Shown: positions 11,560-23,039 of the stretch, piece after piece | How the letters are laid out: every line of letters begins with the position of its first letter | Position numbering within the stretch: the first letter of the stretch is position 1 | Source of the DNA: Tricholoma matsutake | Taxonomy: Eukaryota; Basidiomycota; Agaricomycetes; Agaricales; Tricholomataceae | Assembly: GCA_026075535.2 (NCBI GenBank) | Contig: AP026550.1 | Span: 1,984,001-2,048,000 of the forward strand | Length of the DNA: 64,000 nt | Reading direction: 5' to 3' | The notes under the pieces: generated by a model | The model's input: the letters and a program-made list of their open reading frames with translations, nothing else | The model's database searches: none | Told to the model about the DNA's origin: nothing | Position numbers and translations under genes: made by a program

Positions 11560-12000
11560 CCAGATGACAACACCACAGGATGACAATGCCATGGGACAAC
11601 AAGGAGGAGGATGAGGGTATGAGGAGGGAACAACAGTGGAACAACAATGACAGGACTACGATGACCACAACAACAACCATGATCAGATGACAATGCCATG
11701 GGATGACAAGGAGGGGGATGAGGGGATGAGGAGGAGGAGCGAACAATGGTGGACCAACAATGACAGGACCATGACAACCACAACCACAACCACAATCAGA
11801 CAACAATGCCATGGGACAACAAGGAGGGGGACAAGGGAATGATGGCGCCAACACAGCACCTGCCCCTGCCACAGCAAGTAATGGTGATGGCAACAGGACA
11901 ACAAGGAGGGACGGGGGAGGACTAACAGGGGGAGGATGGCAGGATGACAACAACACCAGAGGGAGGATGACACAACAGGGACGAGGAGAAGAACAACCAC
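11560..12000 (+). repeat. Purine-rich minisatellite
   Basis: Imperfect repetition of words like ACAACAATGACAGGACCA and ATGCCATGGGACAACAAGGA. Long frames on both strands here come from the repeat and have the biased composition expected of it. The stretch 12000-13260 also holds no gene. It contains GGTACGGGTATGGGTA-type words (12083-12250 and 13060-13130) related to hAT end sequences. Confidence 0.6.
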
Positions 12001-14185
12001 CACCCCCTCTCGCTTGCAGATGTGAGGTGGGGGTACAAATTAACATGATTAGTTTCATAGATAGAATAAAATTGATATAATGTATATAGCTGGAGTCTGA
12101 CAAAACCCGTGTGGGAATCGACACCCGCTGGTACCCGCCTGTACCTGCTGTGTATCAACCTGCAGGTCAACAGGTTACTACCTGTGTGGGTACGGGTATG
12201 GGTAGAGCTCTGGGTACCTGTGGGAGTACCTGCAGGAGTACCCATGCCATTGCTGGATCCCTTACCCCACCCCCTATGAGACAACACCCATACTGCTTGC
12301 AGGGGGGATCCAATGTCATGGCAATGACAAATGGGGGGGACAACAATGACACAATGATGAAGAGCAGCAGAGAACCAACACAACAACGAAGGATGGTGGG
12401 GATGACAGGGACAATGGGTGGGGACAATGGCACAACAATGGCATGACCCCACCCTTGCTACAAATGCGAGATGGTGGGGCAGTTTTTTCTTTTTCTTTTT
12501 CTTTTTCCATTCTCGTAGCTACACCCCACTGCTGTGAGCAACTGCTCATGGGGTGGATCCCTCCCAACCCTGATGATGGTTCATGAAGCAGTCAGCTCCT
12601 GTACTCAAAGGAGCCTGCGATTGCAGGTCTTCTCAGATGCAGGAGCTGTTGGTGAATGATAGAATGGGAGACAGTTATGACTACCTGTACTCATCTTTCT
12701 CTGTACTCTACCATCTTCCCACTCCCACTCTCGATGGTGACTTTATTTTGACTGGATCACATCTCAATCTGATTTTTGTATGCTCTTCACAGCTTATTGA
12801 CACTTTGATATCTCAGAATGCTCATCTTACCTTCTGGATTCATGAGCTTTCTGCAAAAAATTGTATGAAACTAAGTTTCAGTCCATCAGAGTAGACCTCT
12901 TGTCAATGGCAGTTTTGGAGCAAGCGGCCAACTTGGTTGAGTGTTGCCCCCAGAAACCTTACTCTCGTACCTCATCATCCTCCTCCTTTCCTGCTAGCAC
13001 CTCAGGATCTTCTGGTGTCTCACACCTCATCTCCTTGGTCCATACCTTTGAGAAATACATGTGGCTTGTGACCCATGGGTTGTGGGTACATGTACAGGTA
13101 CACTCAAAAGTACCCATGGGTTACCTGTTCCATTGCCCAAAATCAGGATCCCAAGTGATATCTTTGTAACATATATTGTACAACACTGTGCATAAATGTA
13201 CATCATTTAAGGCAGAAATGGAATTAATTCATCTTCTTCTCCCTCTTCTCCTTCTTCATCATCCAAGCAGAAATGGAAGTTATTCATCATCATCTTCCTC
13301 TTCCTCTTCCTCATCTTCCTTGTCATCTGAACCACTCAGGAGTTGTTCCAATGCTTCCAGATCTTTCTGCAGGTCTTCAAGATCTTCATCAATAACATCT
13401 AGGTCCATCTCAGGTTCTCCCAGGCTATGCCCATATGCTTCTGCATCACCCACAGGCTCTGTCCTTGCTGCAAACTCAAATTCGGTAAGTTCATCTGTCC
13501 AGTGCAAAGTTCAATGGATGTCCTTTTTTAATTGAATACTTCAACATCTGTAGGGCTTCCATCAGTTTAGCTGAGATACACCTTCTCTGAGGGGCCATTG
13601 TCTCCTTCCCAGATGAGAATACTCTTTCACAGGGGACACTTGAAGCTTGGATAGGTATAATATCCATTGCAAGTTGGAATATGCAAGGGTACTGGTGTTC
13701 ATGTTCCTGAATATAATTTAGCAAAGAAGCAAATTGCAGATAGAACATTTATTACCTGCCAAAATGCCAAGATACCAGATCCAGAATTAGGATTGCTCAA
13801 ATACTAGTCTACCTCCTGTTCCAATGAAACTTTTGGCTGTGTTGATGTAACTCAATTTAGACCAAGAATATCCATTGCTGTTGGCTGGGAGGATGATGAC
13901 TTGGCTGCTGGCTGGTTAGATGGTATCCCATCAGCCCGATTGTTATCATATGGATGAAGCTATCAGAATTACAGTACTCAAGTTATTAGCTTGGAACAGG
14001 CTACCAATGTGAAGCTTACAGCTTTCAAAAACATGTCTTTGGCTATGCATACTTCTTTGGTGATTGGTCATGATTTGTTTGCAGGATCAATCACTATTCC
14101 AGATTATTTTTTGTTATTTCAAGCCAATGTAAACTTGAGTAAGCTCACCCATTGCCACCATGTATGCTGGTGTGTCAGCTAGATG

Positions 14186-14447
14186 TAGGGATCTGCATGG
14201 GTAACCTGCAGGTATTTTGCGCTGTACCCATACCTGTACCCATGACAGGTTTTACCCATAAACCTGCTGGTCTTAGCTACAAAATGCACCAAAAATCAAG
14301 CAAAATGGTCACTCAATTCTTGACCATTTTGCTTGATTTTTGGTGCATTTTGTAGCTCACGGGTAGGACTATTGCGACCTGTACCCATACCCACATGTAC
14401 CCATACCAGTAACCCGTATGGGTACACAAAACCCATGCAGATCCCTA
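14186..14447. mobile_element. hAT-type MITE inside the hAT transposase exon
   Basis: Terminal inverted repeats TAGGGATCTGCATGGGT (14186-14202) and ACCCATGCAGATCCCTA (ending 14447). The 8-bp target duplication GCTAGATG is perfect at 14178-14185 and 14448-14455. The core is a perfect 37-bp inverted repeat (14275-14311 and 14321-14357) with a 9-nt loop. The tips are recent enough to be exact. No coding sequence. Confidence 0.92.
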
Positions 14448-17306
14448 GCTAGATGGTCTTGATAATCTTCCAACTTATCCAGACGAGGCTGAATAATATT
14501 GGCCCACTGTGGGTTATCTTCCTTGAGCAGTTTCCACTTGTTGATAAAGGCAGAGTATGCAGGAACTGGATAACATATTGTAAGTGTTGCTTCAGCACCC
14601 AAAATGTCCTGGAATGCATGAGGAACCTAGGCCATTTATGTCAGTATGGTTAACTGTTAGAAATTAGCTGCATAATTACTTGAAGTATTTGCTGATAATC
14701 TGATAACAACTCCCAATCATGCTCATCTAACTGATATTTCCACAGTTCTTTAAATTTGTTATCATGTGTGATGTCTTCAATTACCTATAACAGTGTTAGC
14801 CTAAAGTAAATTAACAGTATGCTAAACTTACCTCTTTCAACTTCAAGACCCGATTGATCATCAGTAATGTTGATGACCATCTTGTTGTCACATCATGGAG
14901 GAGCTGATAGTCTTGTTCAGAATACTGCTGTACATAGGTTGAAAAATGCTGTTTCTTGATATTACTATTTCATATCTGTTGATGTTGTAAATCAAAATTG
15001 GCAAGAATGAACGAAAATATAGTTTACCACATTTACAAGAGAGCGTGCAGTTGCAATGCAATCCTTGGCATAGGAATAACTGGGATCATAATCAGAATAG
15101 CCTTCAATAGTGTTGTCAATATATGACAGATCTGTGATAGCTGCTAATCCTGCTTTGCATGCAAGATTTACAATGTGAGGGAAGCAGCTATAAAACAACA
15201 TCAAAATTAGAGTGAATTATAAACCTACCGAATCCTTCATTCATCCATATTAATATTGATTTTGCGCTTTTGGAGGAGAGTTGACAGGTATCTGAACATA
15301 GTGTCATTGTTGGATGCATTGTCACAGGTAATCCATCCCATCTGAGATGCTATTAGAGTCTGTCATGGCCTAAACATATAAATTATTCTACTTACCTTTT
15401 CTGTAATCTTTAAGTGGTCAGTGATAAACAGAAAACAATGTGCCAAATGTTTGCCTGTGTGACGTCCAGGAAGCTTGTGAAATCCGACAAGATCTGATCA
15501 AAGTCAAAGCATTTTCTTAGAGCCACTAGGACTTTCTCTGCTACAGCCTCAATCCAGTGTGCAGTTACAGCCATGAAAGACATCTGGTTTGGATCAGTCC
15601 AGGCATCAGTAGTAAATGATATTTTTCCAACTGATTTCTATAAAAATTGAATTCAGTATGTATCTTAAAATTGGAAGAATTCATTTACCACCATTTCTTG
15701 TTCAAGCTGATTCATGTGTTCTTCATAAGCTTGTTCAATATGAGTGTGCATTGTAGAATGACCTGGAATGTCAGACTCCTGCAGCTTTTTACAAAGAAGC
15801 AGAAATATCTTTCTCAATCTTGGCAACTCCACAATATTGATAGACTGAAGTAATGTTAATATTACAACATGTTCAAGTTAGACAGAATGAAACATACTTG
15901 ATCATCACCAACAATGAATTCGAGAATAGCTTCTACAAATGCCTCCTTGGTATATTCTTGACATTCCACCTCCAATGATGTATGCTCTGGTTCAGCACAA
16001 AATTTATGAACAGCTGGCAAGGCTGCTTCAGCAGTAATCTTAATCTTCAAATTGTTACAACCAGTGTCCCATTCCTCAATGTGTTCACTATATAAATGCT
16101 TTCCTAAATTTGATGTCCTTGTCATTATGCCAAATGAAGCAATGGCATGTGAGGACTTGGACTTGTGAGAATGTCTGAAACACCAATTACCCAGTATGCA
16201 ATAGATTTATAATGTGAAAACTCACTGGCATATTACACACTCATGCCATCCCTTGACCTTTGTGAAAATGACCAGACATCTTTAGTACCACCTCTTGGCA
16301 CTGAATGGCGCTGAAGTGGTTTGCTATGAGGTCCTGCATGTGGGAATTGTGCACATGAACATGAATGAACACTAGAGACTGACTGAGAGCCAGAGGACGA
16401 CTGAGAGCCAGAGGATGACCGAAATGATGACTGAGAGCCAGAGCCTGACTCGGACCCAGAATGAGACTCAGAACCTGCACAAAAGTCCAAACATTTCAGT
16501 CCTTCTACCAACTCCTCTTCAACATCTGAAGTTCCCAACTGCAAAGGTAAATTTTGGGGAGCATGTTGATGGGTTGGAGAGGGTTGTTGTTCATGAGTAA
16601 AGTGAATCTGACTACCGCATTGTTTGTGTGGAGTAAATAAGAGTGTAGCAGCTTGCTTGTTATGAGAATCCTCAATCTGATGAGCAGCAAAGATAGATAC
16701 AGGGGCAACTGGAGTCTTGAGAATAGACTTTGCAGGTTGAACCTTTTGTTTAGTAGTCTTGGAGGGTTTCACAGCCTTATCGGAGGACTTCACAGCCTTA
16801 TCAGAGGACTTCACAGTCTTGTCAGAGGACTTTGCAGCTGTGTTGGAGGACTTTGCAGCCTTGTTTGTGTTTGAAAGTCCAGTCTATAGGACCAAAAAAA
16901 GACTGGCAACCCAACCAAACTGGACTGATGGCAACCGGACTTTCGGTTGTGGTTGCCTAAGTATTGGTGTTACCCGGTTGCTGGTCCATTGATATTTGAA
17001 ATATTAATAGACTGCTAAAAGACTGACCGCAACCGACTGCAACCAGTCTTTTGATATGTTAGGTAAGTGATCAATCAATCACATGCAATTGATTACTGAT
17101 CAACTGCACAACAACAACATCGTCAACTCCCTCCCTCCCTCCCTCCCTCCCTCTCCCCCTCCCTCCTTCCTCACCACGACCACTCCCTCTCCATAAATGG
17201 CCACCTCGACCACCCCCATGCCCCTTCAACCACACCAAACAGCGACACCCATGGCTGCAAACCTGCCACGTCACACATGTTCTACGTGTTTGACAACTGA
17301 CGCCCA

Positions 17307-17396
17307 TGTTGGAGAAGGCTCCAACACATATCAAGTAAGTTTTGTTTCCTTATTTCATTATTTTCTTACTACTAACATTGTTGTTTTCTCTTGTAG
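17307..17396 (+). other. Hairpin plus intron-like block, copy 5
   Basis: Perfect arms TGTTGGAG (17307-17314) and CTCCAACA (17319-17326), then GTAAGT (17335-17340), a T-rich tract, TACTAAC and TTGTAG ending at 17396. All intron consensus elements are present at the usual spacing. Confidence 0.6.
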
Positions 17397-17655
17397 GTTT
17401 AAACTTATGTGATTACAACAATGGCTGCACCTAGGTAGAGTACCCCACCACCCCAGCCTCATGAGGAAACGGCGCCATATTGACACAACACCAGCACAAG
17501 CACCAGTGCATCAACAGGCTATGATGAGCACCCATATGAGGTAGTGAGGTAAGCATACCACCCTGTAAACCCACCACGTCACCACTAACCCCCCTATATC
17601 CCCCGTTGAAACAGGACCATTGGCAATGATGGTATCCAGCACCCGCCCCCGCCGT

Positions 17656-18292
17656 TGTGAGCAACTGCTCACATGGGGGAATGCAGGTGCTAACGATGAT
17701 GGACAAGGTTCAACAAACGTCAAATGTAGCACCACCTCATAAACTCACCATATCATACTAACCACCTTGAGACCAGTGGTATCAACCCAGCACCTGCTCC
17801 CACTGCTACGAGCAACTGCTCGTGGGGTGGATTGCGGGTGCTAATGGCTAATCAAACAGTCAACAGACAACAAACAACAAACAATGGACAATGAACATCA
17901 GACAAGGGATGATGAGCAAGGGATGATGAATGACAGATGACAGACCCCCCATCCTCAAATGTACAACACAGCACCACCACCCCGCCTGCGAGCCACTGCT
18001 TGTGGGGGGAGATAGTGGTGCTGACAGCGACAGTGGCAACAACACAACAGCAGTGGACAATGCCAATGACGGTGGACGATGCCAACGACGCCCCCATCTC
18101 CTGTCCTCACGGTGCCACCACCTCCTCCACCTCCCCATCCCACAGTTGGAGCGGGCATGGGGAGGGGGATCATTCTTTATTTTTCATGCGCTAATGGGGA
18201 CCCCCTCACACATCCTGTGGGGGGATTATTGTTTTTCTTTCTTTATTATCTGTAGTATGTAGCACACCCCTGTGCCGCTGTGAGCCTCTGCT
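17656..18292 (+). repeat. Cluster of AGCA-NN-TGCT hairpins inside copy 3
   Basis: 17656-17673 has perfect arms TGTGAGCA/TGCTCACA with loop AC. 17808-17823 has ACGAGCA/TGCTCGT. Weaker relatives are near 17988 and 18274 (GTGAGC/GCTCAC). Each is followed by a G-rich run (GGGGTGG type). Confidence 0.65.
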
Positions 18293-18879
18293 CACGGGGT
18301 GTGTATATAGTAATAATATAATGTAATGTACTTATAGATACGCAGTCTGGACTGGTTGTAAACTGGTCTGGACTGGTCCATCGCTAGACTTATTACAACC
18401 AGTCTAGCAACCGTTAGGCAACTGCAACAGACCAGTCTATACCGGTCCAGTCTGCGGTTGTGTCTAAATTTTGAAATACATGAACCGGTCTGGTTCGCGG
18501 TTGCACCCTGAGGTGGGCAAAAAACCGGACTGGACTGGACTTTCAAACACTAAGCCTTGTAAGGTTCAGTTTGGTCTGGTTTTTCAACCCCTAGGAGGGT
18601 TAACCAGGACCGTAACCAGTCTAGACCATTACCCTAAGTCATATGGACCGTAACTGAACCGATGAAGACCAGTCCTCATCGGTTTGGTTACCCAGTTTAG
18701 ACCAGTTTCAACTGGTTTTATGAGCTAAATAAATTCTATTATATAGTAAATAGAACTATTTAACAATCACACCCTGCAAGCAGGTGCTCACAGTGGTGGG
18801 GTATTGCTAAGAGAATAAAAAAAGAAAAAGAGTTAGAAAAAAAAACAGCCCACCATCTCATGTTTGTAGCAAGGGTGGG

Positions 18880-19205
18880 TCATTGTGTCATCCCCGCATT
18901 CATTGTCCCTGCTGTTAGTCATCCCTGTATTCATCATCCCCACCATTCGTCGTCCCTGCCATCCATTGTCCTCACATTTGTCGTCCCTGCTATTTGTTGT
19001 CCCTGCCATCCGTTGTCCCCATGTTCGTCATCCCCATCATTTGTTGTCCCTGTGTTGTCCATCCCAGTTGTCCCTGCTGTTTGTTGTCCCAGTTGTCCCT
19101 GCCATTCGTCGTCCCCATGGTTTGTTGTCCCTGCCCTTTGTTGTCCCGGCATTTGTCATCCTCAGCATTCATTGTCCCAGCTGTTTGTTGTCCCCCATTT
19201 GTGGC
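18880..19205 (+). repeat. Minisatellite, unit about 15-18 bp (TTTGTTGTCCCTGCCAT type)
   Basis: About twenty imperfect units alternate words such as CATTCGTCGTCCC and CATCCGTTGTCCC. Frames across it give hydrophobic Pro/Val/Ile-rich peptides that mimic membrane segments but follow the repeat period. Confidence 0.75.
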
Positions 19206-19234
19206 TGCCATCATCGTCAGCACCTCCAATTCCC

Positions 19235-19256
19235 CCTACAAGCAGTGGCTTGTAGG
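19235..19256 (+). repeat. Perfect 9-bp hairpin of the AGCA family
   Basis: Arms CCTACAAGC (19235-19243) and GCTTGTAGG (19248-19256), loop AGTG. A weaker relative is at about 19378-19398. Confidence 0.75.
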
Positions 19257-19439
19257 CGGGTTGGTGGTGCTATGTGATGTGGCAGTGGTGGTGGTGGCAG
19301 AGGTTGCTGTTGGGGGCGTCATGTTGTTGTTGCTGGCTGTTGCCGTTGCTGTGTAAGAACTGAACCTGTTGCTGCCCTGTGAGCCTCTGCTTGCAGTGGC
19401 AGCACAGGGTGTGTGTCATTCAGTGGGTGGGCGATGTTG

Positions 19440-19520
19440 TAGTCAAGACATGAGAACCTAAAAGCAAAACATTTAGTTAGTAAAAGAAAGAATAATAATA
19501 TGAAAGACTTACACATGGGC
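19440..19520 (-). other. Intron-like block, copy 6 (minus strand)
   Basis: On the minus strand GGCCCATGT is followed by GTAAGT (near 19510), a T-rich tract, TACTAACTAAAT and TTTTAG. The GGCCCA word matches the hairpin arms of other copies, but no good second arm remains here. Confidence 0.45.
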
Positions 19521-20089
19521 CTTGCATTGGTTTGTTTGGGTGGTGGTGTGCATGTCATTGGTGGTGAGTGCGGATGGAGGTGGTGGTTTGGTAAACAAAC
19601 ACCATGATGCAAAGAAACATGTCAATGTGTGATGCAAACAATGCGTATTATGTGTTCATTTACTGTGAACAAATATGTACAACTACTGCAATGTATATAA
19701 GCCCCACCAATTTGTGTGGCTTCCTCCCTCATTGTTAGTTTATTATATATAATATGTACATTATAGGGTATATAATCTAAGGGTAAAAAGACCAGTTACA
19801 ACCAGTTATAACCAGTTTTACAATGGTTTTTGAATGATTTCAAAACAGGTTAACCGATAACCAAACCGCGGTCTCGGTTACTCACTTTTTCAGAAAAATG
19901 GACTGGACCAAAGCATGGACCACGGTTCAGTCTGGTTTGGTCTTTGGTCCTATGGACTGAACCTTGATACACTATGTTGGAGGACTTCACAGCTGTATCA
20001 GAGGACTTCACAGCCTTGTCAGAGGGTTTTGCAGTCTTAGCCTTAATTGCCTTAGGTTTAGCAGGAGTCAATGGTTGTAATGGATCCAT

Positions 20090-21060
20090 CTAAATAAACC
20101 CTATTAGTTGTATGTATATCTGAGAACACTGAGAGTGACACTTGCATGCTGTGAATGCTTAGATGGTAGGCGAAGATGTGGTTGTGGAATAGAAGGTTCT
20201 ATAAGAATTATTGTTACTTCTATATCAAGTTATGACAAATTTACAAACCTGCTAGAGTGGAGTAACATCTATGCCATAAAAAACTATAATCATTTCAAGA
20301 ATCTCAAATTTGTGGATAACATACCTTGCAGAGCAACATTAGATGATGACTTGGTTGCATTCTGGGTCTTTGTATGAGACACAGCCATTTCTAATGTGCA
20401 GTCAGCATATAAATGCACAGATTATTGAATAACATGCCAGGTTGTTTTGAAGATGCATTTTGCAGAATGTGAGTATGAGATTCTACAGAATTTTCAGGAC
20501 ACTTGAATTGGAATTACTGTAAGAAAAGAATTATGGAGCATATACCAGAGGTGTCAGGAAGTACATCGGGAGCTAATTACATGAACTATAGTCAGAGAAG
20601 AAACATAATATAAATGCCTGCATATGGTCAACTGCAGCAACAGGCTGTTTGGCTTGCTCAGGCTGAGAAATATCTTTTGTATTTTTCAAAGGTTTTTTTT
20701 CTGCGAGGCATGATAAGAAATGGAGAGTGAGAGAGGAGAGTGAGGAAGATTGGGGGAGAAAAGAAACTGGAGTGTGGACCTGCTTCTCTTATGTGACAGT
20801 TCATATGGGCTAAAAACAGAAGTATTGATAACAATACCCTATTGATACAGTGATAAGATCAGAACTACATAAGTAAATGAGACTTCCATGGAGCCCAGTG
20901 GTTCTTGTCATACGGTGGGGATTGGGCAATAAGAGTACATGTTGAGCAATAGGATCGGAGGTAGGAGCAGAAAATCACATCCCCCACCCTGCATTCCCCA
21001 TCTCGCATCCCCACCACCACGCAATGAGAAGCCCCTGCTGCAGGTGGCATCCACTCACAA
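20090..21060. other. No gene recognised
   Basis: Presumably the 5' region of the hAT transposase gene within the element 9170-22650. An acceptor-like TTTATTTAG directly precedes the ATG at 20089 on the minus strand, so an upstream non-coding exon is possible. Confidence 0.4.
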
Positions 21061-21089
21061 ATAGAGGGATGGGTGAGGTGTGGGTGTGG

Positions 21090-21905
21090 TTGTCATGGTT
21101 GTTGTCATCCACTGTCAGTGTTCCTCCCACAATCCACCCCTCGAGCAGTTGCTTGAGGGCATGGATTCGGGTGGTGTGTCATCCATGGTAATTGTTGAAA
21201 GCTTCCCCCATCCACCCTGCAAGCAGATGCTTGCAGCAGCGGGGTGGTCATGCTCCTCATGGTTCTCATGGTTGTCATTGTCCACTGTCAGTGTTCCTCC
21301 CACAACCCACCCTTTGAGCAGTTGCTCGAGGGCATGGATTTGGGTGGTGTGTCATCTGTGGTTGTTGTCAAAAGCTCCCCCATCCACCCTGCAAGCAGAT
21401 GCTTGCAGCAGTGGGGTGGTGGTGCTCCTCATGGTTGTCACAGTTGTTGTCGTCCACTGTCAGTGTTCCTCCCACAATCCACTCCTTGAGCAGTTGCTCA
21501 AGGGCATGGATTTGGGCAGTGTAATCCATGGTCATTGTCAAAGCTCCCCCCCTATCCACCCTGTGTTGTGGACAGCATTGGTGGTGTGCACCCATGATCC
21601 ACCCCACAAGCAGTTGCTTGTGGATGTAGGGTGGGTGCTGGTTCATCATGCTGTGGGGAAGGTGGTAGTAGGTGCATCATCAGCATGACATGGCAGGTAA
21701 ATGAGGCAGGGGTGCTTACCTGGTGGATCCCCTGCTAGATGGGCTTCCTGGTGCTGTCCCAAGCAGATGCTTGCAGGAGTGGCAGTGGTGCTCCTCACAG
21801 TCGTCATGGTCATTGTTGTCCACTGTTGGCATTCCTCCCACAATCCACCCCTCGAGCAGTTGCTTGAGGACATGGATTTGGGTGGTGTGTCATCCATGGT
21901 CATCG
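21090..21905 (+). repeat. Tandem repeat of about 175 bp carrying hairpins
   Basis: The word CACTGTCAGTGTTCCTCCCA recurs at about 21110, 21281 and 21460, and in altered form at about 21820. Each unit carries a GAGCA-GT-TGCTY hairpin and most a CAAGCA-GA-TGCTTG hairpin: 21138-21159, 21217-21236, 21389-21408, 21484-21503 (CCTTGAGCA/TGCTCAAGG), 21604-21623 (CCACAAGCA/TGCTTGTGG), 21850-21869. The stems differ between units but stay complementary. Confidence 0.8.
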
Positions 21906-22650
21906 TCGCCCATCATTTGAAATGATCTACATCCTAACAAAAGAAGAAAAACACAATGTTAGTAGATAAAAACAAGAAATGAAACAAAAAAACATATCAA
22001 CAATTGTTGCCACCTGTGTTGTGTCAAAGATCATTGTTTGGGGCTATTTCCAGCTCTTGCTAGTGTGTAGATGGGTGTGGAAGTGGTGGTGGCTTGGCTT
22101 GATGGAGGGGTGTGGTGATAGTGATGGTGATGGTGATAGTAAGCGAGGGTGCAGTGTCAGGCATGGTGGTGGTGGAAGGACAGCTTAAAGATGGTGATGT
22201 GAGGCCAAGCTGATTAGGATCTCATATCCCTTTCAAAGGGGAGGAGAGACTTGCAAGATGTCGCACATCATTGTTACAAATATAGAAACAGATCTAGAGA
22301 TGGAGAGATAAGAATCAGTTCAGCTGATCAAGAAGGAAAGTTAACAATGCTTACTTTGGTGTTACAAGGGCCCTACATGCTAGAGAGTAGTAGAAAACAT
22401 AGTAAAATAGTGTAAGACAGTCTGGATGAAGAGAGAGGAGGGGAGGTAATGCAAGAGAAATGGTCAGACATGATAGAAATGACACGAGTTGAAAGCCAGC
22501 TCATGCATGCTATTTTTGGACAGCTTAGCCACTCTGAGTCACTCTAAGCCACCCAATCTGAAAGCTGAGTCAGTTATAGGCTGAAGCTGATTTACTGGCA
22601 TGGCTTGGCTCAGTGGTTTGTGGCTCTGAGCCATGCCATTGGCAACACTA
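21780..22650 (-). repeat. Right long terminal inverted repeat of the large hAT element
   Basis: Inverse of the left end. It includes the intron-like block read on the minus strand (about 22045-21925) with the self-complementary CAACAATTGTTG, and a hairpin at 21850-21869. It ends in TGGCAACACTA at 22650. Confidence 0.6.
21925..22045 (-). other. Hairpin plus intron-like block, copy 7 (minus strand)
   Basis: On the minus strand the self-complementary CAACAATTGTTG is followed by ATATG, a T-rich tract, TACTAAC and TTTTGTTAG. It is the inverted partner of copy 1 in the left end of the hAT element. Confidence 0.45.
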
Positions 22651-23039
22651 CTTTGGCCTGAGAGGAGCAATTTTTGGAAGGAACACTCAAGGTCACCATG
22701 CAAAATAACATCAACTTTACTGAATTAGATCATTGTATGTCATAAGATCCCATAGTACTAGATACATGTCTTAACAGAGTGTAACAACAATTGATTCTCA
22801 CAAAACTTGGTAAAAATTCTTCTAACTCAAAGCAAAGAGCTCAGAAGAATTTTGGAACCACAAAACCTGATATGAAATATATCACAACTCAAACCTGTGA
22901 CAACCTGCAACACCATGAGTACAGGTGTGGTGTTGCCACAGGTACAGATATACAAACCCATACCTGCACCTGTGCTACCTGCAGGCAGAATACCACAGGT
23001 TCACCTGTACCTGTGCTACACCCTAATGGTGCAAAAAAG

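Larger units (their letters stand above)
10067..12560 (+). repeat. Cluster of AGCA-NN-TGCT hairpins, left side of the hAT element
   Basis: Hairpins at 10067-10084, 10159-10178 (CTGCAAGCA/TGCTTGCAG, perfect), about 10573-10590, about 11172-11190, 11448-11467 (CTGCGAGC/GCTCGCAG, perfect) and about 12535-12552. Most are followed by GGGTGG and preceded by CACC. They are spaced by hundreds of bases of ACAACAATGACAGG-type simple sequence. Confidence 0.7.
16865..18552. mobile_element. Non-autonomous hAT-type element, GTCCAG-tip family, copy 3
   Basis: Left tip TTGTGTTTGAAAGTCCAGTC, right tip inverse of TAGTGTTTGAAAGTCCAGTC. The target duplication AGCCTTGT is perfect (16857-16864 and 18553-18560). 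The interior holds CCCTCC simple sequence (17125-17175), an intron-like block (17307-17396), hairpins at 17656-17673, 17808-17823, about 17985-18005 and about 18272-18292, and many ACCAGTCT/GGTCTGG words near the right end. It has the same family of tips as 18561-19974, 40725-41535 and 52905-53714. Confidence 0.85.
18561..19974. mobile_element. Non-autonomous hAT-type element, GTCCAG-tip family, inverted, left tip lost
   Basis: The right end reads inward as TAGTGTATCAAGGTTCAGTC and is followed by TGTTGGAG (19975-19982). The left end starts directly with AAGGTTCAGTTTGG, without the TAGTGT cap, right after the target duplication of copy 3. The order of end types shows it lies in the opposite orientation to copy 3. 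The interior has a GTCGTCCCTGCCAT-type minisatellite (18880-19205), hairpins, and an intron-like block on the minus strand. Confidence 0.6.
13280..20089 (-). pseudogene. hAT-family transposase with BED zinc finger, broken by later insertions
   Basis: DNA transposase of the hAT superfamily. It begins at 20089 with a Lys/Ser/Ala-rich tail built of SSDKAVK repeats. After two inserted elements (16865-19974) it resumes at about 16860. A Ser-rich stretch leads to a BED finger split by an intron: a CVIC pair near 16215-16240, then TSNLGKHLYSEH at about 16085-16120. The catalytic region follows: TTDAWTD near 15600, a CDNAS block near 15320, CFPHIVNLACK near 15165-15195, and TTRWSS near 14880. The C-terminal dimerisation region is 13707-13500 (IQASSVPCERVFSSG), with a 49-bp intron at 13707-13755. 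An acidic tail ends at 13280. Removing the MITE 14186-14447 joins the exon cleanly. A one-base frame change near 13500 and scattered stops mark it as dead. It reads within the element 9170-22650. Confidence 0.85.
9170..22650. mobile_element. Large hAT-type element with long inverted ends, carrying a hAT transposase gene
   Basis: Ends are TAGTGTTGCCATATGGCTCA (9170) and the inverse ending TGGCAACACTA (22650). The 8-bp target duplication CTTTGGCC is perfect (9162-9169 and 22651-22658). The inverted similarity continues inward for roughly 0.9 kb: 9330-9560 matches 22240-22450, and 9610-9665 matches 22005-22045, both inverted. The transposase gene 20089-13280 lies inside on the minus strand. Later insertions (14186-14447, 16865-18552, 18561-19974) explain part of the unusual length. 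The MITE at 45272-45645 has the same tips and is probably a deletion derivative. Confidence 0.7.
8804..23025. mobile_element. Short hAT-type MITE, split in the middle by a larger hAT element
   Basis: Ends are TAGGGTGTAGCACAGGT (8804) and its inverse ACCTGTGCTACACCCTA (ending 23025). The flanking 8-mers are ATGGTACA (8796-8803) and ATGGTGCA (23026-23033), 7 of 8 identical, consistent with an aged hAT target duplication. Only 8804-9169 and 22659-23025 belong to it, about 733 bp in all; the rest is the inserted element 9170-22650. Both halves are rich in ACCTGT/ACAGGT words. No coding sequence. Confidence 0.6.

Noticed and set aside
11474..12124. Val/Leu-rich minus-strand frame of 216 codons
   Set aside because: Product of the ACAACAATGACAGG minisatellite; no start context or domain.
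12083..12250. Another hAT MITE with GGGTACGGGTATGGGT words
   Set aside because: No matching pair of tips and no 8-bp duplication could be found.
18885..19356. Hydrophobic frames resembling membrane proteins
   Set aside because: They follow the 15-18 bp minisatellite period and lie inside a non-autonomous element.
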